A DNA stretch of 32,392 nucleotides. Origin: an uncultured Elioraea sp. (GTDB lineage: Bacteria; Pseudomonadota; Alphaproteobacteria; Acetobacterales; Acetobacteraceae). Under the pieces are notes generated by a model. It was not told the DNA's origin, searched no databases, and saw nothing but the letters and a program-made list of their open reading frames with translations. Every line of letters begins with the position of its first letter. Position 1 is the stretch's first letter. Below, one piece after another: positions 9,225-18,510 of the stretch. Where the stretch lies: NCBI GenBank assembly GCA_937927455.1, contig CALBEG010000069.1, positions 1-32,392 of the forward strand, given 5' to 3'. Made by a program: the position numbers and the translations under genes.

Positions 9225-10076
9225 TCAGGTGAACGGTTCGGCAGGAAAAAGGGGGTCGGGAGCGACGAGCTGCTCCTGCGCGGCAATCAGTGCCATTTCC
9301 TGCCGCCCCGCCGCCACGGTGGCGCGCAGCACACCGTGCAGGGAGGAGGCGGCGCGCGACGTGGCCGCGGCGAGGTCGCGCCCAGCCAGCACGTGGGCGA
9401 GGAAGAGGGCGGCGATCGCGTCGCCGGTTCCACGCCCGACGATCGGCAGTTTCGGCACCCGCACCCGCACCGCGCGCGACGCGTCCACCGCGACCACGTC
9501 GATCGCGTCCTCGGGCGTGTCCTCGACCGCGGCCGAGGTGACGAACACGATGCGCAGCCCGCGCGCGATGAGGTCGCGCGCCGCCGCCAGCAGGTCGGCG
9601 CGCGTGCGTGCCGTCGATCCCGTCAGCCAAGCGAGCTCGAATTGGTTCGGGGTCAGGATGTCGGCCGCGGGCAGGCAACGGTCGCGGAAGAACTCAGGGA
9701 TCCCCGCACGCACGAACACGCCGCGCCCGTCGTCGCCGATCACCGGGTCGCAGCACCAGAGCGCAGCAGGGTTTGCAGCCTTCAGGCGTGCGTGCGCATC
9801 GAGGATCGTCTCGCCGATCCCCGCATCCCCCAGGTAACCGGTGAGCAGCGCGTCCGTTTCAGCAAGAGCGCCGCGCTCCGCCACCCCGTGCACGATCTCA
9901 CGCACGAGCTCGACCTCGACGATGCGCCCCCGCCACGATCCGTAGCCGGTATGGTTCGAGAAGAGCACGGTGTGGATCGCGACCACCTCGACGCCGAGGC
10001 GCTGCAGCGGAAATACCGCCGCCGCATTGCCGGCATGGCCGTGGCTGACCCAGGACTGGATCGACAGCACCTTCAT
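9225..10076 (-). CDS. pdxY: Pyridoxal kinase PdxY
   Basis: MKVLSIQSWVSHGHAGNAAAVFPLQRLGVEVVAIHTVLFSNHTGYG...DPVIGDDGRGVFV...DILTPNQFELAWLTG...GRGTGDAIAALFLAH. Confidence 0.93.
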   Translation of the reverse strand: MKVLSIQSWVSHGHAGNAAAVFPLQRLGVEVVAIHTVLFSNHTGYGSWRGRIVEVELVREIVHGVAERGALAETDALLTGYLGDAGIGETILDAHARLKAANPAALWCCDPVIGDDGRGVFVRAGIPEFFRDRCLPAADILTPNQFELAWLTGSTARTRADLLAAARDLIARGLRIVFVTSAAVEDTPEDAIDVVAVDASRAVRVRVPKLPIVGRGTGDAIAALFLAHVLAGRDLAAATSRAASSLHGVLRATVAAGRQEMALIAAQEQLVAPDPLFPAEPFT

Positions 10077-10122
10077 GGACGAAAACGCGCTCGCGAGACG
10101 AGAAGAGAGGGAGAGGGAAGGA

Positions 10123-10869
10123 TCAGAGACGCCAGCCGGAGTGGATGGCGGCGATGCCGGCGGAGAGGTCGCGCCAGGTCACGCGCTCGAAGCCGGCCTG
10201 GCGCATGCGCTCGGCGAGCTCTGCCTGGGCTGGGAAGCGGCGGATGCTCTCGGCGAGATAGCGATACGCACCCTCATCGCCCGCGACAAGGCGGCCCAGC
10301 ATGGGCAGCACGGTGAAGGAATAGGCGTCGTAGAGCGGACGCAGCGCGGCGACCGACACTTGCGAGAATTCGAGGCAGAGGAAGCGCCCGCCAGTGCGTA
10401 GCACGCGGCGCGCTTCACGCAGCACGGCGTCGATGTCGGTGCAGTTGCGCAAGCCGAAGGCAATCGTCACCGCGTCGAACGAGGCGTCGGGCAGGGGCAG
10501 GGCCTCGGCGTCCGCGACCAGGAACTCGCATTTCCCGATCAGCCCCTTCGCCACTGCACGCTCCTCCGCGACGTTCAGCATCGCCTCGGTGAGGTCGGCG
10601 AGCACGGCGGAACCGGCGCCGCGCTCGAGCGCGAGGAAGGCGATGTCGCCCGTGCCGGCGGCGAGATCGAGCAGGCGCATTCGCGGGTGGGGTGCCAGCG
10701 TGTTGATAAAGATGCGCTTCCAGACCCGATGGATGCCGAGGCTCATCAGGTCATTCATCAGGTCGTAGCGTTGCGCGACCGAGTCGAAGACGCCGCGCAC
10801 GAGCTCCTTCTTCGCGGGCACGGGCACGGTGCGATAGCCGAAATGGGTGACGGGTGCGTTGTCGCTCAT
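10123..10869 (-). CDS. ubiE: Bifunctional demethylmenaquinone / 2-octaprenyl-6-methoxy-1,4-benzoquinol methyltransferase
   Basis: MSDNAPVTHFGYRTVPVPAKKELVRGVFDSVAQRYDLMNDLMSLGIHRVWKR...LDLAAGTGDIAF...FGLRNCTDIDAVLREARRVLRTGGRFLCLEFS; MSDN start preferred over upstream MRAM. Confidence 0.95.
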   Translation of the reverse strand: MSDNAPVTHFGYRTVPVPAKKELVRGVFDSVAQRYDLMNDLMSLGIHRVWKRIFINTLAPHPRMRLLDLAAGTGDIAFLALERGAGSAVLADLTEAMLNVAEERAVAKGLIGKCEFLVADAEALPLPDASFDAVTIAFGLRNCTDIDAVLREARRVLRTGGRFLCLEFSQVSVAALRPLYDAYSFTVLPMLGRLVAGDEGAYRYLAESIRRFPAQAELAERMRQAGFERVTWRDLSAGIAAIHSGWRL

Positions 10870-10917
10870 GGCGCGCAAGCGTAGCCTCGAATGGGCGTGG
10901 AGGCGAGAGAGGGGGGC

Positions 10918-11760
10918 ATGCCGGAACTGCCCGAGGTGGAAACGGTGCGCCGCGGCTTGGCGGCACGGCTTGCAGGAAACCTCATCGGGCGCGTTGGTCT
11001 TGCCCGCGGCGACCTGCGCTGGCCCATCCCCGCGGGCTTCGCGGAGGCGCTGGCGGGGCGGCGAATCCTTGAGTTCGGCCGCCGCGGCAAGACCATCCTG
11101 ATGCGGCTTGAAGGCGGGCTCAGCGTGCTATGGCATTTGGGCATGTCGGGCCGGCTTCGCCTCTCCGGCCCAGATGAGGCGGCACCGGCCTTGGCGCACG
11201 AGCATGTGGTGATCGAAACGGAGGAGGGCTGGCGCGTCGGCTTCATCGATCCGCGCCGCTTCGGCAGCCTCGATCTGGTGTCGACCGCGCACGAAGCGCA
11301 ACACCCCCGGCTCGCCGGTCTCGGGCCTGAGCCGCTTGAGGATGCCTTCACGCGCTCCAAGCTTGAGGCCGCGCTGGCCGGGCGGCGAAGCGCGATCAAG
11401 GCAGCGCTGATGGATCAGTCGGTCGTGGCGGGTTTGGGCAACATCTACGCCTGCGAAGCCTTGTTCCGCGCGCGGATCTCGCCGAGGCGGGAAGCCCGCA
11501 CCGTGCGCGGCGACCGCGCTGCCCGCCTCGTCGCGGCGATTAAAGCTACGCTTGCGGAGGCGATCGCGGCCGGCGGGTCGTCCTTGCGAGATTGGCGGCA
11601 GACGAGCGGCGAGCTCGGCTACTTCCAGCACGCCTGGAAGGTCTATGGCCACGCCGGCGAGCCCTGCGAGCGTTGCCCGGGCCCACCCGCTTGCCGAGGG
11701 ATCGCGACCGTCGTGCAGCAAGGCCGCACCACGTTCTATTGCCCCCGCACGCAACGTTGA
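10918..11760 (+). CDS. mutM: Bifunctional DNA-formamidopyrimidine glycosylase / AP lyase (Fpg)
   Basis: [18 protein letters not shown] (catalytic P1-E2 context), [26 protein letters not shown]-terminal [34 protein letters not shown] zinc-finger-like tail. Confidence 0.95.
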   Translation: MPELPEVETVRRGLAARLAGNLIGRVGLARGDLRWPIPAGFAEALAGRRILEFGRRGKTILMRLEGGLSVLWHLGMSGRLRLSGPDEAAPALAHEHVVIETEEGWRVGFIDPRRFGSLDLVSTAHEAQHPRLAGLGPEPLEDAFTRSKLEAALAGRRSAIKAALMDQSVVAGLGNIYACEALFRARISPRREARTVRGDRAARLVAAIKATLAEAIAAGGSSLRDWRQTSGELGYFQHAWKVYGHAGEPCERCPGPPACRGIATVVQQGRTTFYCPRTQR

Positions 11761-11801
11761 GTAGGCGAAGGCGCGGTGCAGACAGAGAAGGGGACAAGCC
11801 C

Positions 11802-12578
11802 GTGGCCTACGAGATGATCCTGACGGAGACGCGCGGCGCGGTCGGCCTGATCACACTGAACCGGCCGAAAGCGCTGAACGCTTTGTGCGACCAGTTGATG
11901 GTCGAGCTCGGCGAGGCGCTGCGGGCATTCGATGCCGATGACGCGGTCGGCGCCATCGTTCTGACGGGGAACGAGAAGGCCTTTGCCGCCGGGGCAGACA
12001 TCAAGGAGATGAAGGACCGTTCCTTCATCGACGTGGTGAACGACGATTTCATCGGCAACCGGTGGGAGACGATCCTCGCCATCCGCAAGCCGGTTATCGC
12101 GGCGGTGGCTGGTTTCGCGCTCGGCGGCGGCTGCGAGCTCGCCATGATGTGCGACATCATTCTCGCTGCCGACACCGCGAGGTTCGGCCAGCCCGAGATC
12201 ACACTGGGCGTCATACCCGGTGCTGGCGGCACGCAGCGTCTGACGCGCGCGGTCGGCAAGTCGAAGGCGATGGAGATGATCCTGACGGGGCGGATGATGG
12301 GCGCCGAGGAGGCCGAACGCGCGGGGCTCGTTGCGCGCGTCGTGCCGGCAGCGGAACTGATCGACGAGGCGCTGCGCGTGGCGGAGAAGATTGGGTCCCT
12401 CTCGCGCCCCGCGGTGGCGATGGCCAAGGAGGCCGTGAACCGGGCCTTCGAGACGACGCTCACAGAGGGTGTCCTGTTCGAACGGCGCCTCTTCCAGTCC
12501 TGTTTTGCGCTCGAGGACCGAAAGGAAGGGATGATGGCGTTTACGGAGAAGCGGCTGCCGGCCTTTCGCCATCGCTGA
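11802..12578 (+). CDS. Enoyl-CoA hydratase/isomerase family protein
   Basis: GTG start ([29 protein letters not shown]...[11 protein letters not shown]...[18 protein letters not shown]...[22 protein letters not shown]). Confidence 0.93.
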   Translation: MAYEMILTETRGAVGLITLNRPKALNALCDQLMVELGEALRAFDADDAVGAIVLTGNEKAFAAGADIKEMKDRSFIDVVNDDFIGNRWETILAIRKPVIAAVAGFALGGGCELAMMCDIILAADTARFGQPEITLGVIPGAGGTQRLTRAVGKSKAMEMILTGRMMGAEEAERAGLVARVVPAAELIDEALRVAEKIGSLSRPAVAMAKEAVNRAFETTLTEGVLFERRLFQSCFALEDRKEGMMAFTEKRLPAFRHR

Positions 12579-12595
12579 GCCGTCAGCGAGCGCCT

Positions 12596-12624
12596 TGACG
12601 GCATCAGACGCGGGGTGTAAGCAC
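12596..12624 (+). promoter_or_regulatory. Candidate sigma70-type promoter for rpsT (TTGACG-N17-TAAGCA)
   Basis: ttgacg gcatcagacgcggggtg taagca upstream of rpsT; -10 match is weak. Confidence 0.35.
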
Positions 12625-12683
12625 CGCGATCCTCGGGGGCACACGCGAGTTGCCATCATCGAGCATCGTGATCGAGCGACGTC

Positions 12684-12962
12684 ATGGCGAACACAGCTTC
12701 GGCGAAGAAGCGCATCCGGCAGATCGAGAAGCGCACGATGCGCAACCGCGCGCGGCGGTCGCGGCTTCGAACCTTCGCCAAGAAGGTGGAGAAGGCCATC
12801 GCTGCTGGCTCTGCGCAGGAAGCGCGCGCTGCCCTGAACGCGCTGACGCCTGAACTGATGCGTGCGGCGTCGAAGGGCGTGATCCATCGCAACGCCGTTG
12901 CACGCAAGCTCACGCGGCTCTCTCGGCACGTGAAGGCACTGGACGTCGCGCCCGCTTCGTGA
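12684..12962 (+). CDS. rpsT: 30S ribosomal protein S20
   Basis: [39 protein letters not shown]...; location immediately upstream of dnaA is common in alphaproteobacteria. Confidence 0.97.
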   Translation: MANTASAKKRIRQIEKRTMRNRARRSRLRTFAKKVEKAIAAGSAQEARAALNALTPELMRAASKGVIHRNAVARKLTRLSRHVKALDVAPAS

Positions 12963-13066
12963 CCGTCCCGTTTCGGCCGCTCTGTCGCCGTCATCCCGGC
13001 GGCAGTAATCTGGTCAAGTGAGCAGTGAAGGGGGCTCCAGATGATCTGGCTGTCCTCCACGGCCCA

Positions 13067-13097
13067 TTGACTCCGTTTCTGAACTCCAACCGATAAT
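13067..13097 (+). promoter_or_regulatory. Candidate dnaA promoter (TTGACT-N19-GATAAT)
   Basis: TTGACT at 13067-13072, GATAAT at 13092-13097, in a locally AT-richer patch; the 19-bp spacer is suboptimal. Confidence 0.35.
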
Positions 13098-13234
13098 GAC
13101 TTAGGCTTAGTCTCTGAAACGTAACATCACCGCAAATATTGATTTGCCTCCGCCGTGGCAACTTCCCTAAATGGAAGGGTCTGCACCGCGCCCACGGCGC
13201 CAGCCGGGGCGGGGTATGCTTCGAGTTGCGCGCG

Positions 13235-14665
13235 ATGGAAGGGACCGTGGAAGAGAGCGGGTTTGGCGTGTCTCGCATCGACCCGGAAATCGGCGGGCAG
13301 TGGGCGCGTGTCCGCGGCCGGCTCCGCGAGGAGGTCGGCGAGGTCCAATACCGCACGTGGCTGCGCCAGATGACCCTCGCTGATGTCAGCGAGGACGAGG
13401 TCACCATCATTCTGCCGACACGGTTTCTGCGCGACTGGGTGAGGGCGCATTACGGCGATCGTATCCGCGCGCTGTGGCATGCGGAGAATGCACGCATCCG
13501 CCGCGTCGAACTGCGCATCGGCGCGCCGCATGCCGGGCTTGCCGAAGCGCTCGCGCCTGCGCCGGCCGCGGAGGCCAAGGAGCGGAGCTCCGTTGCCGAG
13601 GCCGCGCGCGGCGAGCTGCCCACCGATGCACGCCACGACCTCTCAGGCCCGCTCGACCCGCGCTTCACCTTCGGTACCTTCGTCGTCGGCAAACCGAACG
13701 AGTTCGCCTATGCCTGCGCGCGCCGAGTGGCGGAAAACGGGCCCACGCCGGGCTTCAACCCTCTGTTCCTCTACGGCGGTGTGGGCCTCGGCAAGACGCA
13801 CCTGATGCACGCGATCGCCTGGGCCATCCGTCAGCGCACCCCGCAACGCGCCGTCGCCTACATGTCGGCCGAGAAGTTCATGTACCGCTTCATCGCCGCC
13901 ATCCGCAGCCAGTCATCCGTCGAGTTCAAGGACAGCCTGCGCGCTGTGGATGTGCTGATGGTGGACGACCTGCAATTCCTGATCGGCAAGGACTCCACGC
14001 AGGAGGAGTTCTTCCACACCTTCAACGCCCTGGTCGATGCCGGCAAGCAGATCGTCGTCTCTGCCGACAAGTCGCCTTCCGATCTCTCGGGGATCGAGGA
14101 GCGGTTGCGCACCCGTCTCGGTTGCGGCATGGTCGCGGACATCCACGCCACCACCTACGAGCTGCGCATCGGCATCCTGCAGGCGAAGGCCGCCCTACAG
14201 GGCGTGGCCGTGCCGCAGAAGGTGATGGAGTTCATGGCGCACAAGATCACCACCAACGTGCGCGACCTCGAGGGTGCGCTCAATCGTGTCGTTGCGCACG
14301 CACAACTCGTCGGCCGCCCCATCACCCTAGAAAGCACGCAGGAGGTGCTGCGGGACCTTTTGCGCGCGCACGAACGGCGCGTCACCATCGAAGAGATCCA
14401 AAAACGCGTGGCGGAACACTACAATATCCGCCTCACCGACATGTTCTCCGCCCGCCGCGCCCGCGCCGTCGCTCGCCCGCGCCAGATCGCGATGTACCTC
14501 GCCAAGCAGCTCACCGCGCGTTCCCTGCCCGAGATCGGGCGCAAGTTCGGCAACCGCGACCACACCACGGTGATGCACGCCTGCGCGCGAATCGCCGAGC
14601 TGATGCAGAAAGACCCCTCTCTCGCCGAGGACGTCGAACTCCTCCGCCGCATGCTGGAGAGCTGA
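13235..14665 (+). CDS. dnaA: Chromosomal replication initiator protein DnaA
   Basis: NPLFLYGGVGLGKTHLMHAIAW (Walker A), VDVLMVDDLQFLIGK (Walker B), C-terminal ARPRQIAMYLAKQLTARSLPEIGRKFGNRDHTTVMHAC (domain IV signature); start at MEGTVEESG. Confidence 0.97.
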   Translation: MEGTVEESGFGVSRIDPEIGGQWARVRGRLREEVGEVQYRTWLRQMTLADVSEDEVTIILPTRFLRDWVRAHYGDRIRALWHAENARIRRVELRIGAPHAGLAEALAPAPAAEAKERSSVAEAARGELPTDARHDLSGPLDPRFTFGTFVVGKPNEFAYACARRVAENGPTPGFNPLFLYGGVGLGKTHLMHAIAWAIRQRTPQRAVAYMSAEKFMYRFIAAIRSQSSVEFKDSLRAVDVLMVDDLQFLIGKDSTQEEFFHTFNALVDAGKQIVVSADKSPSDLSGIEERLRTRLGCGMVADIHATTYELRIGILQAKAALQGVAVPQKVMEFMAHKITTNVRDLEGALNRVVAHAQLVGRPITLESTQEVLRDLLRAHERRVTIEEIQKRVAEHYNIRLTDMFSARRARAVARPRQIAMYLAKQLTARSLPEIGRKFGNRDHTTVMHACARIAELMQKDPSLAEDVELLRRMLES

Positions 14666-14690
14666 GGCTCAGCCGCACGCCCAATCGCCC

Positions 14691-14711
14691 CAGCCCAGCG
14701 CGGCGGGGCTG
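14691..14711 (+). terminator. Weak candidate terminator hairpin after dnaA
   Basis: CAGCCC-agcgcggcg-GGGCTG, 6 bp stem followed by catttcc; no real U tract. Confidence 0.25.
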
Positions 14712-14762
14712 CATTTCCCGCTCGAACGGCTACATTGCCAGCGTCGAGGGAGACCCATCCGC

Positions 14763-16193
14763 ATGCTCGCCACCAGCCCCGCCTTCACGGAAAACGCCGC
14801 CCGCGCGCTCGCCGATGCCGGGCTGCAGAAGGCACTCGCCGCCACGCGCCCGCGGTTCCAGGACAAGCGGGCCAAGGCGTATGCGGGCCTGCCCGAGTTC
14901 GAGGCGTTGCGCGACGCCGCCCGCGACATCAAGAACCACACAATCGCCCATCTCGACCTTTACCTCGAGGCGTATGCCAAGTCCGTCGAGGCGCAGGGCG
15001 GGCAGGTGCATTGGGCCGAGACGGCCGAGGAGGCGCGGCGGATCGTGCTCGAGATCTGCCGCCGCGCCGGCGCGCGCACCGTGACCAAGGGCAAATCGAT
15101 GATCGCCGAGGAGATCGGGCTGAACGATCACCTCCAGACCAACGGTATCGTGCCAGTGGAGACCGACCTCGGCGAGTACATCATCCAGCTACGGCAGGAA
15201 CCGCCCTCGCACATCATCGCCCCTGCCTTCCATCTCAACCGCGAGGACTGGATCACCACCTTCCGCGAGAAGCATGCCGGCCTGCCGGCGGATCGTCCAC
15301 TCGCCGAACGGCGCGACCTGCTGGCGGAGGCGCGCAGCGTGCTGCGCGAGCGATTCCTCGCCGCCGATGTCGGCATCACGGGGGCGAACCTACTGATCGC
15401 CGAAACGGGAAGTTCTGTGATCGTGACGAACGAGGGCAACGGCGACCTCACCCAGACCTTGCCTCGCGTGCACATCGTGCTCGCCTCGCTCGAGAAGCTG
15501 GTGCCCACCCTTGAAGATGCCTGCACCATCCTCCGCCTGCTCGCGCGTTCGGCCACCGGACAGGACATGTCGGTGTACACGACCTTCTCCACCGGCCCGC
15601 GCCGGGCGGAGGATATTGACGGGCCGGCCGAGTACCATGTCGTACTGCTCGACAACGGCCGGTCAGCCATGATCGGAACCGAGTTCCAGGAGATGCTCCG
15701 CTGCATCCGCTGCGCCGCCTGCATGAATCACTGCCCGGTCTATGGCTCGGTCGGCGGCCACGCCTATGGCTGGGTCTATCCGGGGCCGATGGGCGCGGTG
15801 TTGACGCCGGCGTTGATCGGTGTCGATCAGGCCCGCCACCTGCCCAACGCCTCGACCTTCTGCGGGCGCTGCGAAAGCGTCTGTCCGATGAAGATTCCGC
15901 TGACCAAGATGATGCGGCATTGGCGCGAGCACGCGTTCGAACGCCATCTCGTTCCGCCAAAGTTTCGCACAGGGCTTGGTGCGTGGGCCTTCCTCGCGCG
16001 CCGTCCGACGCTGTATCGGCTGGCCACGCGCGTTGCCATCGGTGTGCTCGGCCTGTTCGGCAGGAGGCGGGGACGCTTCGCTGCGCTCCCGCTCGCCGGC
16101 GGCTGGACGGGAGGGCGGGACTTCCCGGCGCCAGAAGGCGAAACGTTCCAGGCACGATACGCGCGGCAGAAGAGGCGGGGTGCGCAACGGTGA
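14763..16193 (+). CDS. lutB: Lactate utilization iron-sulfur protein LutB (LldF)
   Basis: LUD domain plus ferredoxin-like CIRCAACMNHCPVYGSVGGHAYGWVYPGPMGAVLTP...CGRCESVCPMKIPL. Confidence 0.94.
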   Translation: MLATSPAFTENAARALADAGLQKALAATRPRFQDKRAKAYAGLPEFEALRDAARDIKNHTIAHLDLYLEAYAKSVEAQGGQVHWAETAEEARRIVLEICRRAGARTVTKGKSMIAEEIGLNDHLQTNGIVPVETDLGEYIIQLRQEPPSHIIAPAFHLNREDWITTFREKHAGLPADRPLAERRDLLAEARSVLRERFLAADVGITGANLLIAETGSSVIVTNEGNGDLTQTLPRVHIVLASLEKLVPTLEDACTILRLLARSATGQDMSVYTTFSTGPRRAEDIDGPAEYHVVLLDNGRSAMIGTEFQEMLRCIRCAACMNHCPVYGSVGGHAYGWVYPGPMGAVLTPALIGVDQARHLPNASTFCGRCESVCPMKIPLTKMMRHWREHAFERHLVPPKFRTGLGAWAFLARRPTLYRLATRVAIGVLGLFGRRRGRFAALPLAGGWTGGRDFPAPEGETFQARYARQKRRGAQR

Positions 16194-16909
16194 ACGGCAC
16201 TCGCGACGCCCGGGCGCGCATCCTTGCTCGGATCCGCGCCGGTCTGCCGCGCGACCGCGACGATGGCGCGCGGGCCGGAACCGTGCGCGCTCGCCTCACC
16301 AACCCTCAGCGCGGGCTGATCCCGGAACGCGCGAAGGGAGAAAGGTCCGCCCTGATCGATCGTTTCGTCGCCAATCTCGAGAAGGAGTTCGGCACGGTGG
16401 CGCGGCTTGGCGATGCTGCCGAGGTGCCGGGGCACGTCGCCGCCTGGCTCGCTGCCCGCAACCTGCCCGCCCGGCTTGCAGCCGCCCCGCACCCAGACCT
16501 TCTCGCGCTGCCTTGGGCTGACCGCTCTTCCCTCTCCATCCGCTTCGGCCGCGCCAACCCCGATGACGCCGCCTCGCTCACCGCCTGTTTCGCGGCCGTG
16601 GCGGAAACGGGCACGCTGGTTTTGACCTCTGGCCCCGATCACCCGACGACCCTCGCCTTGCTCCCGGAAGCGCATCTCGTGCTGCTGCGGGCCAGCCGCA
16701 TTGTTGGCGCCTTCGAGGAGGCGTGGGACCTGTTGCGGACGGAGCGGGGGCAGGCGGATGTGGCGCTGCCTGCTGAGCGTCGCGTCATGCCGCGCACGGT
16801 GATGCTGGTCACCGGCCCGTCGCGGTCGGCAGACATCGAGCAGACTCTGGAACTCGGTGCGCACGGGCCCCGTAGCCTGCACGTGATCCTGGTCGAGGAC
16901 GAAGGATGA
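16190..16909 (+). CDS. lutC: Lactate utilization protein C (LUD domain)
   Basis: GTG start overlapping lutB stop; CFAAVAETGTLVLTSGPDHPTTLALLPEAHLVLLRASRIVGAFEEAW...VTGPSRSADIEQTLELGAHGPRSLHVILVE. Confidence 0.9.
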   Translation: MNGTRDARARILARIRAGLPRDRDDGARAGTVRARLTNPQRGLIPERAKGERSALIDRFVANLEKEFGTVARLGDAAEVPGHVAAWLAARNLPARLAAAPHPDLLALPWADRSSLSIRFGRANPDDAASLTACFAAVAETGTLVLTSGPDHPTTLALLPEAHLVLLRASRIVGAFEEAWDLLRTERGQADVALPAERRVMPRTVMLVTGPSRSADIEQTLELGAHGPRSLHVILVEDEG

Positions 16910-17475
16910 GTCGCCCGCCGCGCGGGCGCATCCCGCCTGCGCGTCGCCGCCGTGAGGTGACGGCGGAGGAGGAGGCGCTGTGGCGCGCCTTCGTTGTGCG
17001 GGCGGGAATCCTGCCAATGCGGCCTGAGGAGGCCGCCGTGACCGATCCGCCTGCGGAACGGGAAGGCCAGCCACCGCCCGCCCCGATGATTGAGCCTCCG
17101 CAACGGCCACCGGCCAGACCGCCGCTGCCCGACCTCTCGCCCACCGTTGCGCCGGCAGGGCTCGATCGGCGGCGGTGGGACGATTTGCGCCGCGGTCGGT
17201 TGCGGCCGGAGCGGACACTCGACCTGCACGGCCGGCGGGCGGCCGAGGCGCATGCCGAGGTGCGCGCCTTCCTGCGTGCCGCCCACGCTTCGGGCCTGCG
17301 GTGTGTCGCCATCGTCACCGGCAAGGGCACAGGCGAGGCGGGCGGAGTGCTGCGACGGGAACTGCCGCACTGGCTGAATGCGCCGGACCTGCGGGCGCTC
17401 ATTTTGGCCATGGCGCATCCGCACGGCGGCAATTACGGTGCGGTGCACCTGCTGCTCCGCCGCCGCCGCCTGTGA
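16906..17475 (+). CDS. Smr/MutS2-domain protein
   Basis: ATGA overlap with lutC; RTLDLHGRRAAEAHAEVRAFLRAAHASGLRCVAIVTGKGTGEAGGVLRRELPHWL...HGGNYGAVHLLLRR (LDLHG and TGKG Smr motifs). Confidence 0.92.
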   Translation: MSRPPRGRIPPARRRREVTAEEEALWRAFVVRAGILPMRPEEAAVTDPPAEREGQPPPAPMIEPPQRPPARPPLPDLSPTVAPAGLDRRRWDDLRRGRLRPERTLDLHGRRAAEAHAEVRAFLRAAHASGLRCVAIVTGKGTGEAGGVLRRELPHWLNAPDLRALILAMAHPHGGNYGAVHLLLRRRRL

Positions 17476-17502
17476 GCACGCGCGCGACGCGCGATTCGCA
17501 CT

Positions 17503-17519
17503 GCCCTCGGTCAGAGGGC
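17503..17519. terminator. Candidate bidirectional terminator hairpin between convergent genes
   Basis: GCCCTC-ggtca-GAGGGC, 6 bp perfect stem between the stops at 17475(+) and 17523(-). Confidence 0.4.
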
Positions 17520-17522
17520 GCA

Positions 17523-18452
17523 TCACTGTCCCTGAAGGAACGACCTCAGCACCGCGACCGTGCGGTCCGGATCCTCCTCGAACGGCAGATGACCGAGGCC
17601 GGGGAAGATGATCACCTGCGCGTGGCGCAGGTTCGCCCGGTAGTCTTCCGCCCGCGCGGGTGGGATCGCGCGGTCCTTCTCGCCCCACAGCACCAACACG
17701 GGTGCCGAGATCGACCGCAGCCGCTCCTCCGGCGGAAGCAGAACATGGCCCGCGATGCGGTCAAGGATCGCCTGCCGAACGCCCGGCGCGATCAGCATCT
17801 CGTGCGTGCGTTGCACCACCTCCTCCGTCATCCGCGACGAATCGCCGTAGGCCCCGGCGAGCGACCAGCGCACCAGAGCCTTGGGCATGAAGAAGGGCAG
17901 AAGCCGTGCAAGCAGGGGTACGCGCGTGGGCACGCCATAGGTGCGGCCGGGGCTTTCGAACCCGTCGGGCGAGACGAGCACAAGACGATCGACCCGCGCG
18001 GGATGGGCAGCGGCGAAGGACCAGGCGATCCGCCCGCCCATCGAGGAGCCGACGAAGGACGCACGGGCGAGGCCGAGACGATCCATGACGGCAAGGATCA
18101 CCGCATGCGCGCGCGTGTCGGTGTAATCCCCGGTCGGGTCGGGTCCGGTGAGCCCGAACCCGGGCAGGTCGAACCGGACGATGCGGAACTGATCCGATAG
18201 GCGGGTGGTCCATCCGTCCCAGGTGTGCAAGGAGGCGCCGAAGCCGTGCAGCAGGAGCACGGCCGGCGCATCGCGCGGCCCCTCGTCGCGCAGGTGAAGG
18301 CGCAAGCCCGCAATGGTCGCGAAATCACCTGGCCCGCGGCTGTAGCGCGCCTCGAGGGCGGCGCGATCGCGATCGGGTTGCCAGGCCCAGGCTGCAACCA
18401 GGCCGACGGCGAGGAGAAGGCCGCCAAGGCCGAAGAGGACGGCGCGACGCAT
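17523..18452 (-). CDS. Alpha/beta fold hydrolase with N-terminal signal/TM segment
   Basis: VLLLHGFGASLHTWDGW...FDLPGFGLTGPDPTGDY...FVGSSMGGRIAWSFAAAHPARVDRLVLVSPDG...GLGHLPFEEDPDRTVAVLRSFL. Confidence 0.92.
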   Translation of the reverse strand: MRRAVLFGLGGLLLAVGLVAAWAWQPDRDRAALEARYSRGPGDFATIAGLRLHLRDEGPRDAPAVLLLHGFGASLHTWDGWTTRLSDQFRIVRFDLPGFGLTGPDPTGDYTDTRAHAVILAVMDRLGLARASFVGSSMGGRIAWSFAAAHPARVDRLVLVSPDGFESPGRTYGVPTRVPLLARLLPFFMPKALVRWSLAGAYGDSSRMTEEVVQRTHEMLIAPGVRQAILDRIAGHVLLPPEERLRSISAPVLVLWGEKDRAIPPARAEDYRANLRHAQVIIFPGLGHLPFEEDPDRTVAVLRSFLQGQ

Positions 18453-18510
18453 GGGCAGGGCCTAGCGGCGGCAACGGGCAGGGCGCAACCGCGGCTGACC
18501 CAAGACGGCC

